Source: Pseudonocardiaceae bacterium
GTDB lineage: Bacteria; Actinomycetota; Actinomycetes; Mycobacteriales; Pseudonocardiaceae
DNA length: 64,000 bases
Direction: 5' to 3'
Assembly (NCBI GenBank): GCA_009379845.1
Contig: WHSZ01000013.1
Span: 36,815 to 100,814, forward strand
Shown: one piece after another, positions 33,667 to 41,355 of the stretch
Layout of the letters: each line of letters starts with the position of its first letter
How positions within the stretch are numbered: position 1 is the stretch's first letter
Notes under the pieces: generated by a model
Told to the model about the DNA's origin: nothing
The model's database searches: none
What the model saw: only the letters and a program-made list of their open reading frames with translations
Made by a program: the position numbers and the translations under genes

Positions 33667-33673
33667 TGTCCAC

Positions 33674-33724
33674 ATGAAGCGCGCTGGTTTGACGACGACG
33701 CCGGAACGGGTCCCGGCGCGCTGA
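33674..33724 (+). CDS. Threonine-rich leader peptide (16 aa) of a putative attenuator
   Basis: The short frame encodes MKRAGLTTTPERVPAR, with three consecutive ACG threonine codons at 33692-33700 and a stop at 33722-33724. An intrinsic terminator and then a threonyl-tRNA synthetase paralogue follow. The peptide is presumably a sensor whose translation rate reports charged tRNA-Thr. Ribosome stalling at the Thr codons would open the first stem (33678-33687 with 33713-33722) and let an antiterminator form. No ribosome site is visible, and the ATG may be the 5' end of the mRNA. Confidence 0.75.
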   Translation: MKRAGLTTTPERVPAR

Positions 33725-33752
33725 AAGCTGTCTTCATCCAAAGCCCCGGGGC
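33678..33752 (+). promoter_or_regulatory. Alternative RNA pairings of the threonine attenuator
   Basis: By hand, segment 1 (33678-33687, AGCGCGCTGG) pairs with segment 2 (33713-33722, CCGGCGCGCT), with one G-U. Segment 2 (33710-33716, GTCCCGG) can instead pair with segment 3 (33746-33752, CCGGGGC), which is the 5' arm of the terminator. The leader stop codon sits at the end of segment 2. This is the classical 1:2, 2:3, 3:4 layout; energies were not computed. Confidence 0.6.
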
Positions 33753-33772
33753 GAGTGTCCCCGGGGCTTTTT
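33740..33772 (+). terminator. Intrinsic terminator before the ThrRS paralogue
   Basis: AAAGCCCCGGGG and CCCCGGGGCTTT form a perfect 12-bp stem with a 7-nt loop, followed directly by T residues (five in a row at 33768-33772). It lies between the leader peptide and the synthetase gene, in the correct orientation to stop transcription before the gene. Confidence 0.88.
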
Positions 33773-33814
33773 CGTGTGGTCACTCGCCTCCCTGTCCACG
33801 AGGAAACCACCACC

Positions 33815-35035
33815 ATGCATGATCACCGCAAGCTCGGGCGCGAGCTGGGCTTGTTCGACACCGACCCGTTGATCGGCGCGGGCTTGCCGTACTGGCTGCC
33901 CGACGGCGCGGTTGTCCGGCACACCCTGGAGGAGTACATCCGTGGCATCGAACGGCGGGCTGGCTACCGGCACGTGTACTCGCCCGCGCTCGGCAAGCGT
34001 GAACTGTATGAGCTTTCCGGGCATTGGTCCCACTACAGCGACGACATGTTTCCCCCGATGGAGCTGGGTGGCGAGCAGATCGTGCTGCGGCCGAGCCTTT
34101 GCCCGCACCACGCGCTGATCTATCGCGCCCGTTCCCACAGCTACCGCGAACTGCCGTTGCGACTGGCGGAGCTGGGGGACCAGTACCGCTGCGAACTCTC
34201 CGGAGTGCTCGGTGGGCTGACCAGAGTACGGGCGATGCGGCTGAACGACGCGCACATCTTCTGCACGCCCGCACAGGTCGCGGACGAGGCCAGCGCGGCC
34301 ATGGCTCTGATCCGCGAGGCCTACCACGCGCTCGGCATCCGCCCGGTCCGCTACCGTCTCTCGCTGCCCGGTGCGGGCGGGAAGTACGTCGCGGACGCCG
34401 GCATGTGGCAGCGAGCCGCCGTGCTGCTGACCGAGGTGCTCGATCGCGCCGGCGTGGCTTACCAGGCCGTGGAAGGCGAGGCGGCGTTCTACGGTCCCAA
34501 GATCGACGTCGAAGTCGCCGACAGCGCTGGACGTGAAGCCACGCTGTCCACCGTCCAGGTCGACTTCCACCAGCCCGAACAGTTCGATCTGCACTACGTC
34601 GGCCCGGACGGCGCCAAACACCGGCCGGTGATGGTCCACCGCAGCATCATCGGCAGCGTGGAAAGGGCCGTCGCACACCTCATCGAGTCGCACGGCGGCG
34701 CCTTCCCAGGCTGGCTCGCGCCGACCCAGCTAGCCGTCCTCCCTGTGTCCGACGCCGAGTTGCCGGATGCCGCCGAACTCGTGCGGCGAGCCATCGATCA
34801 CGGGCTGCGCGCCGAAATCACCGGGCCCGAGCACGGCAGCCTGGCTGCCAGGGTCCGGACCGCTCGCCTGGTGCCCTACCAAGCGGTGATCGGTGCCAAG
34901 GAGGCCGCCAACGACCGGGTCGCCCTGCGGCTGCGGGACAGGCGCCGTCTGGCTGCGCTGCCGGCCACCGAGGCGCTCACCCGCATCGCGGCTCTGATCA
35001 ACGCGCACAGCACCGAGCTGTGGGACACCGATTAG
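33815..35035 (+). CDS. Threonyl-tRNA synthetase paralogue without editing domains
   Basis: A 406-residue class II synthetase made only of the catalytic domain (about 20-300) and anticodon-binding domain (about 305-400). The N-terminal TGS and editing (N2) domains of a standard 640-residue ThrRS are absent. The active-site zinc ligands are kept: Cys96 (LRPSLCPHHA), His147 (NDAHIFC) and His275 (VMVHRSIIGS). Motif 2 (YRCELSGVLGGLTRVRAM) and motif 3 (IIGSVERAV) are intact, so it should charge tRNA. Without editing it may mischarge Ser. It could be a stress or antibiotic-resistant isoenzyme. Expression is probably set by the upstream threonine attenuator. Confidence 0.88.
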   Translation: MHDHRKLGRELGLFDTDPLIGAGLPYWLPDGAVVRHTLEEYIRGIERRAGYRHVYSPALGKRELYELSGHWSHYSDDMFPPMELGGEQIVLRPSLCPHHALIYRARSHSYRELPLRLAELGDQYRCELSGVLGGLTRVRAMRLNDAHIFCTPAQVADEASAAMALIREAYHALGIRPVRYRLSLPGAGGKYVADAGMWQRAAVLLTEVLDRAGVAYQAVEGEAAFYGPKIDVEVADSAGREATLSTVQVDFHQPEQFDLHYVGPDGAKHRPVMVHRSIIGSVERAVAHLIESHGGAFPGWLAPTQLAVLPVSDAELPDAAELVRRAIDHGLRAEITGPEHGSLAARVRTARLVPYQAVIGAKEAANDRVALRLRDRRRLAALPATEALTRIAALINAHSTELWDTD

Positions 35036-35138
35036 CGCACGACGTCGCTGGGTTTCCTGCTGCCTTACTGCTGGCTGAGTTTGGTGACTCGTACCTGAAC
35101 GGGCTGGGTACGCCGCCCATGCCGGCGCTGTGGATGCC

Positions 35139-35738
35139 TCACGTCGACTGGTTTTCCGCGGAGGCGGGGGCCGTGACGGGCAGTGTTGCGACGTAGGTAG
35201 AGATGGCCCGGCCGGCGGCGAGCAGGGGCTCGGCGGAGCGCTGTCCGCGCGCCAGGAGGAACCCTCCTTCCAGTGCGGACAGCACCGCGTACGTCACGGC
35301 GCGGGCGTCGGCATCGGATAGCCCCCGGCTGGCAAGGTAGCGAGTGCCCTCGTCGACCCATGACGCGATTACCCCAGCCGCGACCTCGCGCAGTTCCGGT
35401 TCGACGTCCGCGATCTCGCCGGTGACGGTGCCGACCGGGCACATGTTGGCCCAGCCGGTGTGCCCCACATCGTCGGCCGCGGTCGCGAAAGCCGCCTCGA
35501 TCCCCGTCGCCAGGTCGGCGTGCTGATCAAGCAGCAGCGGAAGGAGCTGGATGTAGACGGCGCCGGTCTGGCGAAGTGCGGCGGCCACGACCTCGCGCTT
35601 GCCGCCTTTGAAGTGGTGATAGATCGAGCCGGTCGGTGCCCCCGCCGTTCGAGCTAGCTGCTGGATGCCGGTCGCGGCGTAGCCCTGCACGCGCAGCAGC
35701 TCTGCCATCGCGTTCACTATTCGCTGGTCCGCCTTCAC
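35139..35738 (-). CDS. TetR-family regulator
   Basis: A 199-residue TetR protein. The helix-turn-helix (RIVNAMAELLRVQGYAATGI, then GAPTGSIYHHFKGGKREVV) is complete, and the C-terminal ligand domain resembles the YxaF/LmrA-like TetR_C group (CPVGTVTGEIADVEPELREV). GTG start at 35738; no in-frame ATG is available upstream. It is divergent from an alpha/beta hydrolase gene, with a double operator between them, and very likely represses both. Confidence 0.88.
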   Translation of the reverse strand: MKADQRIVNAMAELLRVQGYAATGIQQLARTAGAPTGSIYHHFKGGKREVVAAALRQTGAVYIQLLPLLLDQHADLATGIEAAFATAADDVGHTGWANMCPVGTVTGEIADVEPELREVAAGVIASWVDEGTRYLASRGLSDADARAVTYAVLSALEGGFLLARGQRSAEPLLAAGRAISTYVATLPVTAPASAENQST

Positions 35739-35749
35739 GTGGATATGGT

Positions 35750-35779
35750 AGAACAGTCACTCTAGAACGATCGCTCTAG
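35750..35779. promoter_or_regulatory. Double TetR operator between divergent genes
   Basis: CTAGAACGATCGCTCTAG (35762-35779) is an 18-bp palindrome with one mismatched pair. A related copy, AGAACAGTCACTCTAG (35750-35765), sits 14 bp upstream and matches 13 of 16 bases of AGAACGATCGCTCTAG. Two overlapping sites of this kind suggest cooperative binding by two TetR dimers. Confidence 0.7.
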
Positions 35780-35789
35780 TGGAGGCCGT

Positions 35790-36641
35790 ATGCACACGAT
35801 CGAGGTGCCCGCGGGCGTCATCGAGTACGACGAGGTGAGGTCCGGGCCACCGGTGGTCCTGCTGCACGGGCTGCTGATGGACCACACTGTCTGGGACCGC
35901 GTGCTTCCACTGCTGCCCGAGGGCCGGCGGTATCTGCGGCCGGTCCTGCCGCTCGGAGCGCACCGTCGAGCGATGAACCCGGGTGCGGACCTGACTTTGG
36001 CCGGCCAGGTGCGGCTCGTGGCCGACTTCCTCGAAGCACTGGGGCTGCGCGAGGTGACGCTCGTGCACAGCGATTGGGGCGGGGCGCTGTTCCTCACCGC
36101 GCGCGGGCTCGATGACCGCGTGGCGCGACAGGTGATCCTGCCGTGCGAGGCGTTCGACAACTTCCCACCGGGGCTGCCCGGCAAGGTGGCGACGCTCGCG
36201 GTCCGTATCCCCAAAGGCCCCCAATTGGCGGCGCGTCAGCTGCGGGTGGGCTGGTTGCGCCGGCTGCCGTTGCTGTTCGGTCAGATGGCGCGGCAACCGC
36301 TTCCCGATGATCTCGTCCGAGGCTGGACGGAACCGCTGCTACGCGACCCCGGTGTGCGCCGCGACCTGCTCGCTTACTGTCGAGGAACCTTCGACAAGGC
36401 AACTCTTGTGCGGGACACCGAGGCACTGAGCCGGTTCCAGGGTGAGGTGCTCGTGCTGTGGTCGCCCGACAATCGGGTCATGCCACCAGCCCACGGTCGC
36501 CGGCTGGCCGCACTCATGCCCAACGCCCAGTACGCGGAAGTGCCAGGCGCGTACGTGCTGTCGATGCTCGACGAGCCCGAAATCGTCGCTCGCAAGCTGG
36601 GCGAATTCCTCACCTCGACGGTGACCGCGACAGAAACCTGA
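35790..36641 (+). CDS. Alpha/beta hydrolase
   Basis: A 283-residue alpha/beta hydrolase. The oxyanion region is VVLLHGLLMDHTVWDRVLP. The nucleophile elbow position reads HSDWGGALF, so Asp rather than Ser is the nucleophile, as in haloalkane dehalogenases and epoxide hydrolases. The cap domain follows, and the acid/His region is near the end (VLWSPDNRVMPPAHGRRLAA). It probably hydrolyses a C-X or epoxide bond in the cytoplasm, under control of the divergent TetR. Start ATG at 35790 after GGAGG. Confidence 0.85.
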   Translation: MHTIEVPAGVIEYDEVRSGPPVVLLHGLLMDHTVWDRVLPLLPEGRRYLRPVLPLGAHRRAMNPGADLTLAGQVRLVADFLEALGLREVTLVHSDWGGALFLTARGLDDRVARQVILPCEAFDNFPPGLPGKVATLAVRIPKGPQLAARQLRVGWLRRLPLLFGQMARQPLPDDLVRGWTEPLLRDPGVRRDLLAYCRGTFDKATLVRDTEALSRFQGEVLVLWSPDNRVMPPAHGRRLAALMPNAQYAEVPGAYVLSMLDEPEIVARKLGEFLTSTVTATET

Positions 36642-36679
36642 TCGGTGGAATCACGGAATTCGAACCCCGCAGCCGAAGC

Positions 36680-36701
36680 CCCGCGGCACGGTCCCCGCGG
36701 G
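36680..36701. terminator. Hairpin between convergent genes
   Basis: CCCGCGG and CCGCGGG (7-bp arms, 8-nt loop) lie between the hydrolase stop and the convergent methyltransferase stop. It probably terminates both transcripts. Confidence 0.55.
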
Positions 36702-36705
36702 CCGT

Positions 36706-37533
36706 TCAGAAGTCGGCACGGAACGCGCGCAGAAAGTTCTTGAACCAGTCGAATCGGCTTCCCGCCCGGTAGAAGCGGCGCTTGTTCGGGTCGGGGACCC
36801 GCTCATACTGGGCCATCAGGGCGACATCGTCGCGGTAGCGCAGCCGCGAGTTCCAGCGCTCGATGTCCGAGCCATCGCGGGTGGCCGTCCAGTACGCCGG
36901 ATAGTCGTACCAGCGGCTGAGATATTTCTTCAGCAACTGCGTGGTCTTGGCGGCCCAGGGGGCCACGCCGTCGAAGATGAGCTCGCCGGTGCGGAAGTGA
37001 TCCGTGAGCCGCCGCAGCAACTGCCGCACCTCGGTCTCGCGCAGGTACATCAGCAGACCCTCGACGATGATCAGCACCGGCTTGTCGGCGGGGATCTCAC
37101 CAAGCCATGTCTCGTCGGTCACCGACGCGGCGATCATCCGGTAGTCGTCGGTCTCGTGGTAGAGCTTGCGGCGCAGCTCCATGACGTCGGGCATGTCGAC
37201 GTCGAACCAGTGCACCCCGGCTGGCAGGTCGAGGCGGAACGCCCGGCTGTCCAAACCACAGGCCAGTTGCAGCACGGTCGCATCGGGGTTGCGGTGTAGG
37301 AAGTCGGTGGTCCAGTCGTCGAACTGCCTGGCCCTCAGTGTGACCGTGAACCGGGTGCGGGTGATGATCGGCTTGTCGAGATTCGTCCAGTCGTACTCGA
37401 TCCGGTCCACGGCCTCAGCGGCGAAGCGGTCGCCGAGGATGGGTTCCCTCTCCTTGGCGTCCAGCGCCCTGAGGAACAACGTGACGAGCATCGTGGACTG
37501 CACGCCGGTGAAATCGACCTTCCCAGCCGTCAT
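36706..37533 (-). CDS. O-methyltransferase, LCM/PPM1-like family
   Basis: A 275-residue LCM-type methyltransferase. SAM motif I is TVLQLACGLDSRAFRLDLPA, followed by WFDVDMPDVMELRRKLY and VLIIVEGLLMYL. It starts VDFTGVQSTMLVTLFLRALD, the usual N-terminus of the tetracenomycin-type polyketide O-methyltransferases. The likely role is O-methylation of a small acid or polyketide. ATG at 37533. It stands alone; no biosynthetic cluster is visible around it. Confidence 0.85.
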   Translation of the reverse strand: MTAGKVDFTGVQSTMLVTLFLRALDAKEREPILGDRFAAEAVDRIEYDWTNLDKPIITRTRFTVTLRARQFDDWTTDFLHRNPDATVLQLACGLDSRAFRLDLPAGVHWFDVDMPDVMELRRKLYHETDDYRMIAASVTDETWLGEIPADKPVLIIVEGLLMYLRETEVRQLLRRLTDHFRTGELIFDGVAPWAAKTTQLLKKYLSRWYDYPAYWTATRDGSDIERWNSRLRYRDDVALMAQYERVPDPNKRRFYRAGSRFDWFKNFLRAFRADF

Positions 37534-37760
37534 CGCTCACTCCTGTCAGACCGCCCAGCAGTTCGTTCAGCGGATTCCGAACGGACTGTACGACCGTGTT
37601 GATGCGGCGGCAGGCGTGTTGATGCCATCTTGATGCCGCTCGCAGCGGCGCTCGCCAGTAACGGAATAGTTGTCGTGTCGGATGTCGAGAATGTGGCGCC
37701 GGCTCCGTCCCAGGGACACGAGTGGCCACGAAGGGCCACGTGACGAAGAAGGAGCTGACC

Positions 37761-38258
37761 GTGCAGCCGAACGAGATTACCGATGTCCTGAACCGACCGA
37801 TCAGCCAGGAACTCCTGGCCCGCGACCTGATCCGACTGGCCTACGTCGCCAAGGACGGCACACCCCGCGCTATCCCGATCGGGTTCACCTGGAATGGCGC
37901 GGAGATCGTCATGTGCACGTCGAAGAACGCCCCGAAGCTCTCGGCCCTGCGTCACAACCCGGCGGTGGCCATGACGATCGACACCGAGGTGCACCCGCCA
38001 AAGATGCTGCTGATCCGCGGTCCGGCCGAGCTGGACGTCGTCGAGGGCATCCCGGACGAGTATCTCGAGGCGAGTGGTACCTACCAGATGACGCCCGAGC
38101 AACGGGTCGAGTGGGAGGCCGAAGTCCGCTCGCTCTACGACGGCATGGTCCGGATCGTCGTGACGCCGACTTGGGCCAAACTGATCGACTTCGAAACGAC
38201 CCTCCCGAGCGCTGTCGAGGAGTTGGTCCGGCAGCGCGAGGAACGTCAGCGCGCCTAA
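37761..38258 (+). CDS. Pyridoxamine 5'-phosphate oxidase-like split-barrel protein
   Basis: A 165-residue flavin split-barrel protein (EITDVLNRPISQELLARDLI, then GTPRAIPIGFTWNGAEIVMC). KLSALRHNPAVAMTIDTE is characteristic of actinobacterial FMN/F420-binding PNPOx-like proteins. It probably reduces or binds a small molecule with a flavin cofactor. I chose GTG at 37761 because AAGGAG sits six bases upstream; the frame is open from 37722. It opens a short cluster with a VOC protein and a broken flavin oxidoreductase. Confidence 0.82.
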   Translation: MQPNEITDVLNRPISQELLARDLIRLAYVAKDGTPRAIPIGFTWNGAEIVMCTSKNAPKLSALRHNPAVAMTIDTEVHPPKMLLIRGPAELDVVEGIPDEYLEASGTYQMTPEQRVEWEAEVRSLYDGMVRIVVTPTWAKLIDFETTLPSAVEELVRQREERQRA

Positions 38259-38487
38259 CCGCGGCCACCGCCATCGGATGCGCGGAGTGATCGACTTCGG
38301 AGATGTGCACAGGCGATCCCGCGACCGACCTGCACGCGCAATCAATCCAGCTGCCCGCAGGCACGGCGAGCCGGTTCTTCGGCACCTACGAGGACGTGGA
38401 CGAGGCCACCATCGCGCGAGAATGGCTTGTCGGTCCATCCCAGGCAGATTCGGCCACCGTGGCCGCACCGAACGAAGGAGTCCCAGC

Positions 38488-38925
38488 ATGGCAGTCCAGC
38501 GGATGGACAACGTCCTCATCGTCGTCGACGACCTTGACGCTGCTATCGCGTTCTTCGTCGAACTGGGCCTGGAGCTGGAGGGCAAGACAGCGGTCGAGGG
38601 TCAATCGGTGGACCGCCTCCTCGGGCTGGACGGCGTCCGAGCAGACATGGCGGTCGTGCGGACCCCGGACGGCCACGGACGAGTGGAGCTGACGAAGTTC
38701 CACACGCCGGTGGCCACCAGCACTGGGTCGAGGGCGGCGGTGAACAGCCTGGGCATTGGTCGCATCATGTTCGCGGTCGACGACATCGAGGACGTCCTTG
38801 CCCGCCTGCGCGCCCACGGCGCCGAACTCGTCCACGAGCTGGTGCGGTACGAGGACATCTATCGGCTCTGCTACGTCCGCGGCCCCGAGGGCATCATCAT
38901 CGGACTCGCCGAGCAGCTCAGCTGA
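38488..38925 (+). CDS. VOC superfamily (glyoxalase-like) protein
   Basis: A 145-residue VOC protein with both modules (MDNVLIVVDDLDAAIAFFVE, then IGRIMFAVDDIEDVLARLRA and YVRGPEGIIIGLAEQ). GAAGGAG precedes the ATG at 38488. The 230-base gap to the PNPOx-like gene has no recognised gene. Directly after its stop codon the same reading frame continues into the deazaflavin-type oxidoreductase fragment, so a deletion seems to have joined the two genes. Confidence 0.87.
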   Translation: MAVQRMDNVLIVVDDLDAAIAFFVELGLELEGKTAVEGQSVDRLLGLDGVRADMAVVRTPDGHGRVELTKFHTPVATSTGSRAAVNSLGIGRIMFAVDDIEDVLARLRAHGAELVHELVRYEDIYRLCYVRGPEGIIIGLAEQLS

Positions 38926-38964
38926 CGGCTGCCGAGGGGGCCGTGCACGCGATCACCAACCTGC

Positions 38965-39270
38965 CTGATCTACGGCACCTCGGGGGACGACTTCGTCGTC
39001 GTCGCCTCCAAGGCCGGAGCCGACGAAGATCCGGCGTGGTTCACGAACCTCCAGGCGGACCCGAGCGTCGGGGTACAGGTCGGCACCCGCCGGTTCACCG
39101 CCCGCGCCCGTGTCGCTTCCCCGGCCGAGCGCGAGCCCCTCTGGGGCCAGATGACGCGCATACTCCCGCTCTACGACGAGTACGCACAGAAGACCGACCG
39201 GGTAATCCCGATCATCCTGCTCACTCCGCAGGACCACCCCCAACCCTCCGGTGCGCGACCACATGTTTGA
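38965..39270 (+). pseudogene. Deazaflavin-dependent (Ddn-like) oxidoreductase, 5'-truncated
   Basis: From LIYGTSGDDFVVVASKAGAD to TDRVIPIILLTPQ this is the C-terminal two-thirds of a Ddn-type F420-dependent nitroreductase-family protein (PAWFTNLQADPSVGVQVGTR is diagnostic). The N-terminal region, including the TGRKSG-like cofactor loop, is missing, and no start codon exists in frame between the VOC stop codon (38923-38925) and the fragment. It should not be translated. Confidence 0.8.
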
Positions 39271-39451
39271 TCAAATGTGTAGGTTCTCGCCGGACCTTTC
39301 GTCGCTGCTCGCCATGACCAGGCTGGTTGCGCACCCTTCTCACCGACTCTGCGCCTCGACCGAGCGGCCCGGCACCGGCTGTGCCGCAGGTCCGAAGTAG
39401 CCGGAGAGTGCGCTCGTCCAGCTCAGCCGTGGGCCGCGACGCCAGTGTGTT
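39271..39451. other. Intergenic region with a small palindrome
   Basis: No gene is recognised. TTTGATCAAA (39265-39274), a 10-bp perfect palindrome overlapping the stop of the oxidoreductase fragment, is flanked by ACA and TGT and could be a terminator stem. Confidence 0.35.
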
Positions 39452-40195
39452 TCAGGTCGTGTCTGGCATCCAGGGTTCGAGCACCGTGGGGTCGGCGATG
39501 GCGGACTCGGCCTGTCGTCGCTCCTCCATGGTCAGGACGAGTTGCCGGAGTCGGGCTCCCCATTCCGGTACCCGTTCGGACTCATCCAGTTCTATCGACA
39601 GCTCGATGAGCATGGCCAGCGCCACCGCCTGCTCTGCGGCCGGCGCGCTGTCACCGTGGCGTCGTAGCCCCGAGTTCAGCGCTCGGAAGGCGGCCCGGTC
39701 GTCGTTCTTGAACTCACGCAGTATCCGTGCGTTGTCCAGGACCCGGGCCAGCCCGCGGAGGTGCTTGGCGCCGCCGTACTCCAGTTCCGCCGGCTCGTCT
39801 CGCTGAATGAAGATGATCGAGTTTCCCGACGGGTCCATGACGGTGAACCGTGAGGCGCCGGGCCGGTACCGGGTGATCCGGGGTAGCCCCCTGGCCAGCA
39901 CCTTCCCGTACGTGCGGCGCATCGCCTTGGTGAGTGCCACGTGATAGGGCGCGACCGCATCGACCATCACCAGGCACCCGCCGGTGTTCTCCAGCGACGG
40001 GTCCACGCCGCTGGACGCACGCCCGTAGTGCAGCTCGAACCCGCTCCACCGGAACGCCAGGTACAGATAGGGCTTCGTCTGCTCGTAGGTCACGTCGAAC
40101 CCGAGGGCACGCCAGAAGGCCAGAGTTTCTTCCGGTGCGACACAGGACAGCAACGGCACGGTGGTCTCGTTGGGCTGAACACTTTCGTCGAGCAT
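39452..40195 (-). CDS. VOC-domain protein with extra helical C-terminus
   Basis: The first 125 residues form a bleomycin-resistance-type VOC domain (VPLLSCVAPEETLAFWRALG, GFDVTYEQTKPYLYLAFR, SRFTVMDPSGNSIIFIQRDE). A helical extension of about 115 residues follows (HLRGLARVLDNARILREFKN onward). Such extended VOC proteins occur in actinomycetes; function unknown. I prefer ATG at 40195, which has AGAGG at good spacing; an ATG at 40225 would add ten residues. It might sequester or modify a small toxic molecule. Confidence 0.8.
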   Translation of the reverse strand: MLDESVQPNETTVPLLSCVAPEETLAFWRALGFDVTYEQTKPYLYLAFRWSGFELHYGRASSGVDPSLENTGGCLVMVDAVAPYHVALTKAMRRTYGKVLARGLPRITRYRPGASRFTVMDPSGNSIIFIQRDEPAELEYGGAKHLRGLARVLDNARILREFKNDDRAAFRALNSGLRRHGDSAPAAEQAVALAMLIELSIELDESERVPEWGARLRQLVLTMEERRQAESAIADPTVLEPWMPDTT

Positions 40196-40383
40196 CGTCA
40201 GCGCCTCTTCGTTGCACGGGTTCATGGCCCAGCAGTCTGCCAACTCTCCGGTCATCGAGCACATGCGAGAATCGACGATGGGCCGCACATCCTCAACGAG
40301 GGCCGCGCAGCGCTCAACAGGCGCACGAACCCATGTCGTATTCGCTGCTGCCCTTGTGGGGGCCGGGGTGTCCGGGCGAGAGG

Positions 40384-41247
40384 TCAGGTGGTGGCTAGCA
40401 GGAAGTCTTCGCCGCTTGACGGGCGGAGTCCGTCGGGTCGGTTGGTGAAGTAATACTCGGCCAGCGAAGTTCCTGGCACGTGTCGAACTTCTTTGAGACC
40501 GGTCTTGCTGGCCAGCGTCAGCATCTCCTTGGGGGTATAGAAGCTGATGAACGGCGTTCCGGAAGTCCGTGCGCCTTCTTCACTTGCCCGGAGTCCGGGG
40601 CGGTCGGTTTCGTCGACAAGCTCGGCGGGTAGCAGAAACGTCATGGCGAGTGTCGAGCCTGTGGCGAGTTCGGCGATCTGGCGCAGCGTGGCTGCGGTGG
40701 CTTCTTTCGTGAGATACATGGTGACGCCGGTCGAGACGACAACCGCGGGCCGGTTCGGGTCGAAACCGGCGGCGACCAGCTGTTGCCACCAGGACTGGCC
40801 GGCCTCGAAATCCACCGGTACCAGCCGCAGCCAGTCGGGAATGGTGTGGCCGAGTTCAAGGAGACGCCGACGCTTCCAGGCTTGGGTGTTGGGCTGATCG
40901 ATCTCGAACACCCGGAGCCGGGCGGCGATATCTGGCCTGCGCTGGGCGAAAGTGTCCAAGCCTGCCCCGAGGATGACGTATTGGCCGACGCCGTGTGCGG
41001 CCTGCTCGGTGACCAGGTCCTCGACAAAACGCGCACGGGCCACGATGGCTGCCCGGAAGCTCCTGGTGGCGTTCGGGTCCATGTCGGGGCGCTGACGCCA
41101 GCCCTCGTCGGGGGCAACGAGTCGCAGGCCGATTTTGTCTTCGAGCACATGGGGCGGTAGGTCGACGTCGACGTGCATCGCCCGCCAGAGAGCGACCCGC
41201 ACCGCCGTGCTGTCCGGTGTCTCTGCCTCGATCCCTTCGGTGTTCAT
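40384..41247 (-). CDS. SAM-dependent methyltransferase, LCM/PPM1-like
   Basis: A 287-residue LCM-type methyltransferase and the third of this family in the window. Motif I reads QYVILGAGLDTFAQRRPDI, followed by LRVFEIDQPNTQAWKRRRL and VVVSTGVTMYLTKEAT. AAGGA precedes the ATG at 41247. It shares little beyond the family core with the proteins at 9453 and 36706, so it is not a recent duplicate. Substrate unknown. Confidence 0.86.
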   Translation of the reverse strand: MNTEGIEAETPDSTAVRVALWRAMHVDVDLPPHVLEDKIGLRLVAPDEGWRQRPDMDPNATRSFRAAIVARARFVEDLVTEQAAHGVGQYVILGAGLDTFAQRRPDIAARLRVFEIDQPNTQAWKRRRLLELGHTIPDWLRLVPVDFEAGQSWWQQLVAAGFDPNRPAVVVSTGVTMYLTKEATAATLRQIAELATGSTLAMTFLLPAELVDETDRPGLRASEEGARTSGTPFISFYTPKEMLTLASKTGLKEVRHVPGTSLAEYYFTNRPDGLRPSSGEDFLLATT

Positions 41248-41355
41248 GTCAGTCCTTCTTAACTGGTGCAGTAGCAGTATTCGAACCATGCTGTATCTAC
41301 ATCTTGACCGGTAGTCATGGGCGGTCCACGTCAGGTCGACGACTTGCGCACCCGG

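Noticed and set aside
33674..33772. T-box riboswitch for the ThrRS paralogue
   Set aside because: The leader is only about 100 bases and lacks a specifier loop and the T-box consensus. A Thr-codon leader peptide explains the terminator better.
38303..38487. Small gene between the PNPOx-like and VOC genes
   Set aside because: The frame reads LPAGTASRFFGTYEDVDEAT but runs through the ribosome site of the VOC gene into another frame, and has no ribosome site of its own. It is perhaps a remnant, not a supported gene.
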